Below the pieces are notes generated by a model. It did no database searches and was not told where the DNA came from. It saw nothing but the letters and a program-made list of their open reading frames with translations. Of a stretch of DNA of 64,000 bases, positions 1-7,831 are shown in pieces. The stretch's first letter is position 1. Every line of letters begins with the position of its first letter. The position numbers were made by a program, and so were the translations under genes. Source of the DNA: an uncultured Alphaproteobacteria bacterium (GTDB lineage: Bacteria > Pseudomonadota > Alphaproteobacteria > Caulobacterales > Caulobacteraceae); assembly GCA_903822175.1 (NCBI GenBank), contig CAIJOB010000018.1, forward strand, positions 1 through 64,000, given 5' to 3'.

Positions 1-100
1 GGGGAGGGGGACCACGAAGTGGTGGAGGGGGCGCTGCCACCGCACTGCCCATCCCAACGCCCCCTCCACCACGGTGTGGTCCCCCACCCCCGCAAGCGGG
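1..100. repeat. Intergenic palindromic repeat
   Basis: A purine-rich arm at 7-33 pairs with 58-84 with about three mismatches. A second short hairpin, CCCCCGCAAGCGGGGG, follows near 86-102. No coding potential was found on either strand. The layout resembles the G/C-rich intergenic palindromes at 889-989 and 19364-19488, which are typical of Caulobacterales genomes. Confidence 0.6.
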
Positions 101-143
101 GGAGGTTTTGATTGCTCGACCCCACATTCACCCCTACGTATGA

Positions 144-461
144 ATGATGCTCAACGCCACCCTCGCCGCCCTCGCCGACCCCACCCGCCGCGCGATCCTC
201 GCCCGGCTGGCGGACGGCGAGGCGCGGGTGACGGAGCTCGCCCAGCCCTTCCCCATCTCCCTGAACTCGGTCTCCAAGCACATCCGCATGCTGGAGCACG
301 CCGCCCTGGTCCGCCGCCGCATCGAGGGCCGCGAGCACATCCTGAGCCTTGAACCCCACGGCCTCGACGAAGCCGCCCAATGGATCGAAGGCCAGCGCGC
401 GCTCTGGACCTGGCGCCTGGCCGAACTCGACAAGATCCTTAAAGGACAATCCGATGGCTGA
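144..461 (+). CDS. ArsR-family winged-helix transcriptional regulator
   Basis: A 105-aa protein that is almost entirely one winged-helix DNA-binding domain. Residues about 8-20 (ALADPTRRAILARLADGE) are the usual ArsR opening helix, and the SLNSVSKHIRMLEHAALV stretch is the recognition helix and turn. No cysteine metal-binding motif is visible, so a metal sensor is unlikely. The gene overlaps the downstream SRPBCC gene by 8 bases. Pairs of an ArsR regulator with an AHSA1/SRPBCC protein are common in proteobacteria, and the regulator probably represses its own operon. Only two codons separate this ATG from the start of the open frame, so the start is well constrained. Confidence 0.85.
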   Translation: MMLNATLAALADPTRRAILARLADGEARVTELAQPFPISLNSVSKHIRMLEHAALVRRRIEGREHILSLEPHGLDEAAQWIEGQRALWTWRLAELDKILKGQSDG

Positions 462-876
462 GCTCACCGTCACCCATACCTACAGCGCCGCCCCCGAGCG
501 GGTGTTCGAGGCCTGGCTCGACCCGGCAATCGCGCGGCGCTTCCTGTTCGCCACGCCCACCGGCGAGATGATCCGCGCCGAGGTCGACGCCCGCGTCGGC
601 GGCCACTTCACCTTCACCGACCGCCGCCCCGACATGGGAGACGTCCTGCACACCGGCGAATATCTGGAGATCGACCGCCCAAAACGCCTCGCCTTCACCT
701 TCGGCGTCCCCCAGTTCGACCCCGGCCGCACCCGCGTGACCCTGGATTTCGCCCCCACCGCCACCGGCGGCTGCACCGTCACCCTCACCCAATCCGACGT
801 CCCCGAAGAATGGGCCGACGGCTCCAAGCAAGGCTGGACCATGATCCTGGGCTGGCTGGAAACCGCACTGGGCTGA
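454..876 (+). CDS. SRPBCC / AHSA1-like domain protein
   Basis: A 140-aa single-domain protein of the START/Bet v1-like fold. It opens with ELTVTHTYSAAPERVFEAW, the standard first strand and helix of AHSA1-type proteins, and ends with the long C-terminal helix (GSKQGWTMILGWLETAL). The frame stays open upstream to 349, but ATG 454 is chosen because translation then overlaps the ArsR stop by 8 bases, implying coupling, and the N-terminus matches the family. Such proteins bind small hydrophobic ligands. The ligand here is unknown, and the partner regulator suggests a stress or xenobiotic response. Confidence 0.85.
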   Translation: MAELTVTHTYSAAPERVFEAWLDPAIARRFLFATPTGEMIRAEVDARVGGHFTFTDRRPDMGDVLHTGEYLEIDRPKRLAFTFGVPQFDPGRTRVTLDFAPTATGGCTVTLTQSDVPEEWADGSKQGWTMILGWLETALG

Positions 877-888
877 CGCAATTCCTCC

Positions 889-989
889 CCATTGGGGGAG
901 GTGGACCGAAGGGCCGGAGGGGGCTTCCGCTCAGATCGTGGAGGACCCCCTCAGTCAGCTTCGCTGACAGCTCCCCCGATGGGGAGCAA
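889..989. repeat. Intergenic palindromic repeat between convergent genes
   Basis: A stretch holding CTCCCCATTGGGGGAGG near its left end and AGCTCCCCCGATGGGGAGC at its right end, with GGAGGGGGCT and AGGACCCCCTC between them. It forms nested hairpins between the SRPBCC gene and the helicase gene, whose 3' ends face each other. It may act as a bidirectional terminator. The CAGTCAGCTTCGCTGACAGCTCCCCC part resembles repeats I know from Caulobacter relatives. Confidence 0.6.
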
Positions 990-3788
990 CTAGGGCGCCT
1001 TCGCCCCCAGGAACGCCGCCACCCCCTCGATCGCCTCCACCAACCCCACCCGCTGCAGCTCCACCCCCTCCGGCAGCCCGCTGAACAATCGGCTCGGCGA
1101 CGACGCGTCCAGCATCACGAACACCCCCTTGTCGTCCGCCCGCCGGATCAGCCGCCCGAACGCTTGCGCGATCCGCCCGCGCGCCACCGCGTCGTCATAG
1201 CCCTTCCCCCCAAACCGCACGCGCCGCGCCTTGTGCAGGATGTCGGGCCGCGCCCACGGCACGCGGTCGAACACCAGCAACCGCAACGACCGCCCCGGCA
1301 CATCCACCCCGTCCCGCACCGCGTCGGTCCCCAAGAGGCACGCGTCCTCCTCCGCCCGGAAGATGTCGACCAGCGAGCCCACCTCGCCGTCCACATGCTG
1401 GGCGTAGAGCGCGATCCCCTTGTCGGCCAAGGGCGCGGCGATCTTCTCGTGCACGGCCTTCAGCCGCCGGATCGCCGTGAACAGCCCCAGCCCGCCGCCG
1501 CCCGCCGCCAGGAACAGCTCGCGCATCGCCGCCGCCACCTGGCGCGGATCGTCCTTGCCCACGTCGGTGACCACGAAACAGCGCACCTGGTTCGCATAGT
1601 CGAAGGGCGACGCCAGCTTCAGGGTCTTCGGCCGCTCCGGCAGCCTGGCCGCCCCGGTCCGCATCTCCGCCAGCGCGAACGGGTCCTCCAGCGTCGGGTC
1701 GGCGAGCGTCGCCGAGGTCACCAGCACCCCGTGCGCCGGCGCGATCACCGCGTTGTGCAGCGGCTCGGTCGGGTCGACCCAGTGCCGGCGGCACGCCGCA
1801 TCCACCACCCGCCCGAACATGAAGGTCGCGTCGAACCAGTCGACGAAGTCCGGGTCGTCCTCGGCGTCCTCGTCGATGGCCCTAAGCATCGATCGCCAGG
1901 CCGGCAGCGCCATCCGCGCCCGCCGGTCGATCCCCCGCAAAGCCCCCTCGATCCGCGCCCGGTCCGGCGTCGACAGCGTCGCCGCCTCGTCGTCCAGCAC
2001 CTCTTCCAGCTGCTTGGCCAGAGCCACCAGCGGCGCCTCGATCTTCGCCAGCGCCTCGGCCGCCGTCCGCGCCGTCGTCCGCACCAGGTCCAGAGCCGGC
2101 CGCGCCGCGCACTCCATCCCGACCTCAGACGGCGACGCCCGCGCGCGCAGCTGCTCCATCACCGCCACCAGGAAGTGCTCCACCGGCCCCTGCGGATTGA
2201 CCTCCCCGTTCGGCGGGGCGATCCGCCCCGACCACCCCTCGCCCGGCAGCGCCGACGCCGCATGGGTCGCCGCGATCAGCGCGCCCTGCGCCTCCTCATG
2301 GTCGCCCAGCACCTCCATCAGCCGCGCCTCAAGCCCGCGCCCGCGCCGCCCGCGCCCCTCCGGCCCGCGGATCCAGCGCCGCAGCTCCGCCGCCTCCGCG
2401 CCGGAGATCGCCGCCGAAAACGCCGAGTCTGCCGCGTCGAACAGGTGGTGGCCCTCGTCGAACACGATGCGCTTCAGCTGCGTCGTCTCCGCGTCGCCCT
2501 TGCTCCCCCGCGCCGCCCGCGCCCCGTCGAACGCCGCCTGGCTCAGCACCAGGGCATGGTTGGCGATCACGATGTCCGCCCGCCGCGAGCCTCGGATCGC
2601 CTTCTCCACGAAGCATGTCCGATAGTGCTGGCAGCCCGCGTGAATGCACTCGCCCCGCCGGTCCACCAGATTGGCCGGAGACGCCTGCGCCGCCGGCGCC
2701 ACCGAAAACAGCGTCGGCAGCCACGCCGGAAAATCCCCGCCGGTCATGTCGCCATCCCGCGACGCCCGCGCCCAGCGCGAGGCCAGCGCCATCCCCACCA
2801 GGTCCCCGCCGCCCAGCTGCGCCGCGTTCACCGCCTCCTGGAAATTCAGCAGGCACAGGTAGTTTTCGCGCCCCTTGCGCACCACCGCCTTCTTCGCCCG
2901 CACCTTCGGATCCGGATAGACCGCGTGGCTCTCCCGCTCGATCTGCCGCTGCAGCGCGCGGGTGTAGGTCGAGATCCACACCGCCGGCCCATTGGCCTCG
3001 GCCCACAGCGACGCGGGCGCCAGATAGGCCAGGGTCTTGCCGATCCCCGTGCCGGCCTCGGCCAGCATCATCCGCGGCTCCCCCTCGCGGTCGCGAGGCG
3101 AGAACGCATAGGCCGCCTCCGCCGCATATTCCGCCTGCGCCGGCCGCGCCTCGTCCAGCCCCGCCCGGCCCAACAGCTCCGACAGCCGCGCCGCCGCCGC
3201 CTCGGGCGCCACGGGCTTGGACCCAGCCTCCCCCGGCGCCGCCTCGCCCTCCCACTCGACCAGCCGCGACCACACATCGAGCCCGGACGTCCGGAACATG
3301 TTCCCCACCGGCGCCGACCGCAGCGCCCCGACCGCCGCCGCGCCCCAGGGCCAGCCGCCCCGCGCCAGCGTCTCGGCCACCGCCAGCGCCTCCTCCCGCG
3401 AAGGCTCCGGCGCCGCCGCCAGCTCCGCCAGCAGCAACCCGCACACCTGCCGAAGCGCCACCGCCTGCGCCGCCGCGCCCTTAGGCTCCGCCAACCCCAA
3501 AGCCTGCGCCAACCCCGCCGCCGACGGCGCACAGAACCGCCCCGGCCGCACAAACGCATAGAGCTCCAGCGCGTCGAACACCCGCCCGCTGCGCTGCGGA
3601 ACTGGAACCCCCAACCGCCGCGCCGTCATCGCCGCATGCGCCACCAACACCGGCCACTGCTCGAACAGATCCCGAGCGTCAGGGGTGCGGAGCGCCTGCG
3701 GCCCGGTCGCGTCCGCCACCGCCGCGCGAGGGCCAGGGAGCACCACCAGAGCGGGGGCGAGATCAAGGGTGGCGGGGACGCTGGTCAC
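990..3788 (-). CDS. DinG/Rad3-type ATP-dependent DNA helicase (Fe-S)
   Basis: A 932-aa superfamily 2 helicase of the XPD/DinG group, expected to unwind DNA 5'-3' during repair or at R-loops and forks. Walker A is at about 244-252 (EAGTGIGKT). Cysteines at about 312, 381, 386 and 392 fit the Fe-S cluster insertion, and the DEGH box is at 444-447. Late motifs include VTSATL and the arginine-rich DAVRDGVDVPG segment. About 240 residues precede Walker A, as is usual for alphaproteobacterial members. A perfect LexA-type element (GAAC-N7-GAAC) lies 29-43 bases upstream of the start, so SOS induction is likely, as for E. coli dinG. Orthology with E. coli DinG is inferred from family only. Confidence 0.9.
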   Translation of the reverse strand: MTSVPATLDLAPALVVLPGPRAAVADATGPQALRTPDARDLFEQWPVLVAHAAMTARRLGVPVPQRSGRVFDALELYAFVRPGRFCAPSAAGLAQALGLAEPKGAAAQAVALRQVCGLLLAELAAAPEPSREEALAVAETLARGGWPWGAAAVGALRSAPVGNMFRTSGLDVWSRLVEWEGEAAPGEAGSKPVAPEAAAARLSELLGRAGLDEARPAQAEYAAEAAYAFSPRDREGEPRMMLAEAGTGIGKTLAYLAPASLWAEANGPAVWISTYTRALQRQIERESHAVYPDPKVRAKKAVVRKGRENYLCLLNFQEAVNAAQLGGGDLVGMALASRWARASRDGDMTGGDFPAWLPTLFSVAPAAQASPANLVDRRGECIHAGCQHYRTCFVEKAIRGSRRADIVIANHALVLSQAAFDGARAARGSKGDAETTQLKRIVFDEGHHLFDAADSAFSAAISGAEAAELRRWIRGPEGRGRRGRGLEARLMEVLGDHEEAQGALIAATHAASALPGEGWSGRIAPPNGEVNPQGPVEHFLVAVMEQLRARASPSEVGMECAARPALDLVRTTARTAAEALAKIEAPLVALAKQLEEVLDDEAATLSTPDRARIEGALRGIDRRARMALPAWRSMLRAIDEDAEDDPDFVDWFDATFMFGRVVDAACRRHWVDPTEPLHNAVIAPAHGVLVTSATLADPTLEDPFALAEMRTGAARLPERPKTLKLASPFDYANQVRCFVVTDVGKDDPRQVAAAMRELFLAAGGGGLGLFTAIRRLKAVHEKIAAPLADKGIALYAQHVDGEVGSLVDIFRAEEDACLLGTDAVRDGVDVPGRSLRLLVFDRVPWARPDILHKARRVRFGGKGYDDAVARGRIAQAFGRLIRRADDKGVFVMLDASSPSRLFSGLPEGVELQRVGLVEAIEGVAAFLGAKAP

Positions 3789-3816
3789 CCGGGGGTTTTA
3801 GCAAGGAGTCGGGGCG

Positions 3817-3831
3817 GAACGGAATGGGAAC
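3817..3831 (-). promoter_or_regulatory. LexA (SOS) box upstream of the DinG-like helicase
   Basis: GAAC at 3817-3820, seven bases, then GAAC at 3828-3831. On the helicase strand this reads GTTC-N7-GTTC, the established alphaproteobacterial LexA direct repeat. It ends 29 bases before the helicase start codon. Confidence 0.75.
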
Positions 3832-3918
3832 CTAGACGTCCCCTCAATCAACTAATGAGTGTAAGCTCCACCATTGACGTCTCTGATTCCAATTTCACTC
3901 GCCGGGGTTTCCGTCGCC

Positions 3919-5694
3919 ATGGATTTACCGCCCTTCAAGCCGACAGAACCTGAACTCGTTCCAACGGGAGAGCATAGTTGGGAAGTTAAGTGGGATCGGT
4001 CTGCCGAAGCGGACTGGTTATCCCAATTCAACGAACGCACCGAAGCGGCGAACCGTCTTCTTGTGATCCGGAATATAGATTCCGCGAACCAGGCAAAAAT
4101 CACGGATGCAGTGACCTCTATGGCCAGTAGGAAAACTTTTTCCTACCATAACGTAGTAGGATTTAATGATTTTTGGCAGGTTTTACTTACGACCTTTTAC
4201 CTCACGTACACAAGATTTCCTCAATCACTCGGACTTTCCTTCATAAAGCACACAAGGCTAAAAGCAAATAGCTCCAGGACCATTGACGGCGCGGTCCGTC
4301 GGCTCGCGGACGCCTCGACTAAAATATACACGGCGGATACCAATGCGGGCGTAGATCAAGTCCTCTTAGAGGCAGGGGTGAAGCTTCGTGATGATACGAA
4401 TCTCAAAGATACCAAAATTCTGTCCGTAGCAGGGGACGGAGAAATCGCGTTTCAGAAAGCAATTTCTGATGACTACATCCAAGATACTGAATTTAAGGAT
4501 TTTATAGACCGGCACTTGTTCATCATTCGTGGAACATATCCATTAGCTGAATACTCAATTAGAAACGTAAATATAGATGATCTTAGGATCGTAATGCTGC
4601 AAGAGACCAAGATGTTTCCGTCAGGTGCGGAACTGTCTCCGTCTGGCACTCCTATATTGTCCGCATCCGTGATTGATTTCGAGAAAGCTGCTAATCTGAT
4701 AGAACCGATATGGAGAGATAAGAAACCGGACCCAAAGTCGACCGCCTTTGTGAGATTGATTTTAGAAGAACGGGCACGCAGCGTTTCGGTAAACGCGAAC
4801 CAACTCTCACTTGGAGAATTGGCGCTTTCAAACGTCGTGAATACAATACGACAAGCCGTGGAGCGTTCGGGTGATATACATAGCATTCAGCCGAAGCAGT
4901 CGCCTGTAGACGCGGAAGTCGTCGACGAGCAATTGGTTTTAGTGGAGAGAGATGGGGCCGCAACTGCGCTTCCGCTGGAGTCTCTCGAAGCGTTTCGTCA
5001 ACAATATCATACTGACGCGACGCGACTAACTGCATCGCTGATAGGCACGAACGCTGGTGGTGCCTTCGTCGCCCGCCTTGAAGCCGCCTGCGCCACCTTG
5101 TCTCGCGAATTTACGATTACCTCGTCACTACTCTTGGGGGATCAAGCGAGATCTTTGGAGGTGATGCTCCCATCGGTCTCCGACGTACTTACCGATGTTA
5201 CCGCCGCAGACGTTGGTGCTTTTGTCACTGGCTTGGGTCTTCTAGTCAGGCAATTCCCTGCGTGGCGTGATTTTGTCAACGAAGCGCGAGATACCACTCC
5301 GATGTCGCCCAGCGACGAAGCCGCACTCAGGCAGATATCCGAAATCTTGGAGAACGCTGCTGACGGGCTCGTTGCCGCTGAGTTGAAGTCCGCGGTATCA
5401 AAGACGGCGAGTGCTCGGGAAGGCTTGACCGACCCTGTGCTAGACTTCGCTTTGGTCAGGACCATCGGCAATATTTTCAGGGCGATCGGACGCTATGTAT
5501 TTGAGCGCGCGAATGGAATAGGCCCTGAGTTCAACAAGGCTTTTGACAAGAAGGTCGGCGAGGCGCTTGCGGCGACGGCGGTATCAGGCCTAGCTCTGCT
5601 TGCGTCGACACAGCTACTCCATCTGGCCGTCGGCCTTCCATTGGAATTTGGATGGCTAATCGGCTTGGGCATACTTCTGCGCGACCCCAAGTAA
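3919..5694 (+). CDS. Hypothetical protein, AT-rich orphan with C-terminal membrane segments
   Basis: A 591-aa protein that I do not recognise. The frame is open from a TTG at 3874, but ATG 3919 (MDLPPFKPTEPELVP) is a more natural start; neither has a strong ribosome binding site. The body is mixed helix and strand without recognised catalytic motifs. The C-terminal 45 residues contain two hydrophobic stretches (VSGLALLASTQLLHLAVGL and FGWLIGLGILL) separated by a few residues, suggesting a membrane hairpin. Codon use differs sharply from its neighbours: ATA, TTA, AAA and ATT codons are frequent although rare elsewhere in the window. This suggests recent acquisition. It stands alone, with no partner gene or mobile-element remnant beside it. 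Confidence 0.75.
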   Translation: MDLPPFKPTEPELVPTGEHSWEVKWDRSAEADWLSQFNERTEAANRLLVIRNIDSANQAKITDAVTSMASRKTFSYHNVVGFNDFWQVLLTTFYLTYTRFPQSLGLSFIKHTRLKANSSRTIDGAVRRLADASTKIYTADTNAGVDQVLLEAGVKLRDDTNLKDTKILSVAGDGEIAFQKAISDDYIQDTEFKDFIDRHLFIIRGTYPLAEYSIRNVNIDDLRIVMLQETKMFPSGAELSPSGTPILSASVIDFEKAANLIEPIWRDKKPDPKSTAFVRLILEERARSVSVNANQLSLGELALSNVVNTIRQAVERSGDIHSIQPKQSPVDAEVVDEQLVLVERDGAATALPLESLEAFRQQYHTDATRLTASLIGTNAGGAFVARLEAACATLSREFTITSSLLLGDQARSLEVMLPSVSDVLTDVTAADVGAFVTGLGLLVRQFPAWRDFVNEARDTTPMSPSDEAALRQISEILENAADGLVAAELKSAVSKTASAREGLTDPVLDFALVRTIGNIFRAIGRYVFERANGIGPEFNKAFDKKVGEALAATAVSGLALLASTQLLHLAVGLPLEFGWLIGLGILLRDPK

Positions 5695-5756
5695 GGTGCG
5701 CGGCTGTCGGAGATGAGGGGATAGGTAGAGCTTGTCCGCCGCCTACACCTCCCCTT

Positions 5757-5893
5757 AAATCCACGCCAGCCATTCTGCCTGCCTCTGGAGGTTGCTCAAG
5801 GACGAGCGCGGCACGCGCTCGCCGCGACGCGGCGGCCCGAAGAGGCCGTCCTTGAACAGGCTCCGGAGGCAGGCTCTCATCGTCAGTGGATTT
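5757..5893. repeat. Long nested palindromic element
   Basis: Three arm pairs nest symmetrically: AAATCCAC (5757-5764) with GTGGATTT (5886-5893), GCCTGCCTCTGGAG (5777-5790) with CTCCGGAGGCAGGC (5861-5874), and CAAGGACG (5797-5804) with CGTCCTTG (5847-5854). The centre is a G/C-rich loop. The whole 137-base unit could fold as one long interrupted hairpin between a plus-strand and a minus-strand gene end. No coding potential is apparent. Confidence 0.65.
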
Positions 5894-5900
5894 GGGGCGA

Positions 5901-6224
5901 TCAGGCCTTCGCACTCGGCCGCGCGAAGAACCAGGCCAGCAGCACCACGCCCATCATCGGGACGACCCAGAACAGCAGGTACCAGCCGGTCTTGCCGAGG
6001 TCATGCAGCCGCCGCACGCAGACCGCCACGCCGACATAGACCAGCACCCAGTTAAACACGACGATCACCAACCGCACGACGTCGCCGACCGGTGCGAGAT
6101 AGACCGCCAGCGTCAGGGCGGTAAGCGCGAGAGACCCTAGGAAGACCCAGGCGAACTCACGGCGCGACGCCCGTCCGCGAAGGCTTCCCAGATGAAGCAG
6201 CGTCGGCGCCAGACCGCTCGTCAT
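5901..6224 (-). CDS. DUF805 family membrane protein
   Basis: A 107-aa inner-membrane protein. The opening GSLRGRASRREFAWVFLGS and the later VRRLHDLGKTGWYLLFWVVP are the signature segments of DUF805, the YhaH/YhaI-like family. Three or four hydrophobic helices make up nearly the whole chain. The family's function is unknown, so membrane location is the only safe statement. It is transcribed away from the next gene and has its 3' end beside the long palindrome at 5757-5893. Confidence 0.85.
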   Translation of the reverse strand: MTSGLAPTLLHLGSLRGRASRREFAWVFLGSLALTALTLAVYLAPVGDVVRLVIVVFNWVLVYVGVAVCVRRLHDLGKTGWYLLFWVVPMMGVVLLAWFFARPSAKA

Positions 6225-6411
6225 GGCCCGATCGTACGGCGTTGGCCTTACCGAAACGCTCCGCGCTCAGGCTCGCGTGCGCCTCGAGTGGAAGGCCGTA
6301 GCCCCGCCCGCCAAAAATGTGCACTGCCGACGCCTCGCCGAACGGCGTATTCCCAACGCCTCAGCGAGGCCTGCCCTGTGGCCGGCGTCGCCAAATGGGG
6401 GAGGAAAAAAC

Positions 6412-6855
6412 ATGCGTAGTCTCATCGTGGGGGCCGCCGTCCTGATGCTGGCCGGCGCGGCCGGGGCGGCTTGCGCCGCTGAAGACGTGGCCAAGACCTT
6501 GACCGACCTCGAGGCCAAATGGTCGGCCGCGGGGCTCACTCAGGACGTCAAGGCCGTCGACGCCATTCTCGCCCCGGACTGGGTCGGGCGCGGGCCGAGC
6601 GGCAAGCAGAACAACAAGGCCAAGGCGCTGGCGGACATGAAGGACCCGACCAGCAAGACCACCGCGGTCAAGAACCACGACGTCGTGGTCCGCGTGTTCG
6701 GCAATGTCGCGGTGGTGCAGGGCTTTGACGACGAGACCAGCGTCGAGAAGGGCAAGGACTCAAGCGGGACCTATAGCTGGACCGACGTGTTCCAGAACCG
6801 CGGCGGCCACTGGCTGGCGATCGCCTCCCAGACCACCAAGCTCACCGGCAAATAG
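6412..6855 (+). CDS. Exported SnoaL/DUF4440-like protein
   Basis: A 147-aa protein with a clear signal peptide (about residues 1-22, ending GAACA-A) and a mature domain of the NTF2-like fold. TLTDLEAKWSAAGLTQDVKAV, ILAPDWVGRGPSG and WTDVFQNRGGHWLAIASQTTKL match the DUF4440/SnoaL-like pattern. ATG 6412 is chosen over the open frame back to 6223 because GGGGGAGG sits just upstream and the signal peptide starts there. It is probably periplasmic. These domains bind small ligands or have lost enzymatic activity, and no catalytic residues can be assigned. Confidence 0.8.
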   Translation: MRSLIVGAAVLMLAGAAGAACAAEDVAKTLTDLEAKWSAAGLTQDVKAVDAILAPDWVGRGPSGKQNNKAKALADMKDPTSKTTAVKNHDVVVRVFGNVAVVQGFDDETSVEKGKDSSGTYSWTDVFQNRGGHWLAIASQTTKLTGK

Positions 6856-6893
6856 GCTGGCGGAGGGCCGGGTGAAGAAAAATCACTGAAAGT

Positions 6894-6930
6894 TTGACAC
6901 CCGGCCTATCTTAATGTTCTCCTTTTGTTC
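6894..6930 (+). promoter_or_regulatory. SOS promoter: TTGACA plus LexA box abutting a start codon
   Basis: TTGACA at 6894-6899 resembles a -35 element. GTTC at 6916-6919 and GTTC at 6927-6930, separated by seven bases, form a perfect alphaproteobacterial LexA box that ends directly at ATG 6931. LexA bound here would cover the expected -10 and start region. The core TGTTCTNCTTTTGTTC is shared with the element at 45469-45484. Confidence 0.7.
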
Positions 6931-7515
6931 ATGCCGGAGCGCACGGAGAAACAGGCCCGTACGGAGGCCATTCTGGGTGAGCTCGCCGAGCTCGGCCTGA
7001 TGCTGGCGCGTGAGCTGGCGATCCAGGCGCGCGCCTGCGAGGACCCCGATCAGCAGGTCGCGCTCGTCGACGCGTTCCACAAGACCTCGCGCACCGTGCG
7101 CCTGACGCTGGCGCTCGACGCCAAGCTCGACCGCGACGCCGCGCGCGAGGCGCGCAAGGCCCAGAAAGCGGAGGCGGAGGCGCAGGCCCAGGCGCTTCGC
7201 CAGGCCCCGCCGCCCGAGCGCCCGGCCCCTTCCCCGGTCGAGGCCCGCAAGGACCGCGTCCGCAACCTGCTCTGGCGCCCGCTCTGGAACGAATCCGAAG
7301 GCGACAGCGACGAATTCGAAGTCCTCCGCGAAGACCTCGACGCCCGCCTCGACGAAGCCGCCCTAGATCCCGCCTTCGAGACCGACCCCATTGAGGTCAC
7401 CGTCCAACGCCTCGCCGCCGACATGGCGCTGACCACCCCCTTCACCCTGACCATCGGCGAACCCCCGCCCGGCAAGGCCAAAGTCCGCCAGCCCCAATCC
7501 GCCGACACCGGCTAA
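6931..7515 (+). CDS. Hypothetical protein of a putative SOS-regulated family (paralog of 45491)
   Basis: A 194-aa soluble protein of unknown function. The N-terminal 70 residues are predicted helical (LGELAELGLMLARELAIQAR, then FHKTSRTVRLTLALDAKLDRD). An Ala/Gln/Glu-rich, then Pro-rich linker follows, and the C-terminal half is acidic (ESEGDSDEFEVLREDLDARL). The FxxxxRxVRLxxALxxKLDR core resembles the protein at 45491, suggesting one family. The LexA box runs straight into ATG 6931. If the transcript starts near there the mRNA would be leaderless or nearly so, and no ribosome binding site is visible. A TTG two codons upstream lies inside the box and is unlikely. Confidence 0.7.
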   Translation: MPERTEKQARTEAILGELAELGLMLARELAIQARACEDPDQQVALVDAFHKTSRTVRLTLALDAKLDRDAAREARKAQKAEAEAQAQALRQAPPPERPAPSPVEARKDRVRNLLWRPLWNESEGDSDEFEVLREDLDARLDEAALDPAFETDPIEVTVQRLAADMALTTPFTLTIGEPPPGKAKVRQPQSADTG

Positions 7516-7536
7516 GGCCCGTCCGCCCTGAAGATC

Positions 7537-7743
7537 GTCCACGAACCACACGAACGCGGTCAGTCCTGACAGGCCCGCGCAGCGGGCGATTCAGCCAAGA
7601 AACAACCACGGAAAACACGGACAGATCACGGAAGGCGCCGCCGCGATTTCCGTGTCTCTTTCCGTGTCTTCCGTGGTTCCAAAAGACTGAGCCTCCGCTC
7701 CGCGGAGTCTCAAGGCGCGACCCCGTTCGTGTGGTTCGTGGAC
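7537..7743. repeat. Nested palindromic repeat (AACCACGGAAAACACGG family)
   Basis: A perfect 20-base inverted repeat (7537-7556 with 7724-7743) encloses a second imperfect one, 7604-7620 with 7662-7678. The inner arms read AACCACGGAAAACACGG and recur at 22864-22941. The remaining bases hold a small G/C hairpin, GACTGAG...GGAGTCTC. This fills the 316-base gap between the gene ending at 7515 and the protease at 7832; I see no gene in it. Confidence 0.75.
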
Positions 7744-7831
7744 CAATTCGACCAAGCCGCTCATCGCGCGGCGCGGTTCCTTGCCGGAAATTCACTCGAC
7801 CCCGCGACGGGCGCCGGACCATCTTCCCGCC

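Noticed and set aside
810..3953. A 1047-residue plus-strand open frame opposite the DinG-like helicase
   Set aside because: It is Arg/Pro/His-rich and antisense to a well-matched helicase with intact motifs; in GC-rich DNA such shadow frames are expected.
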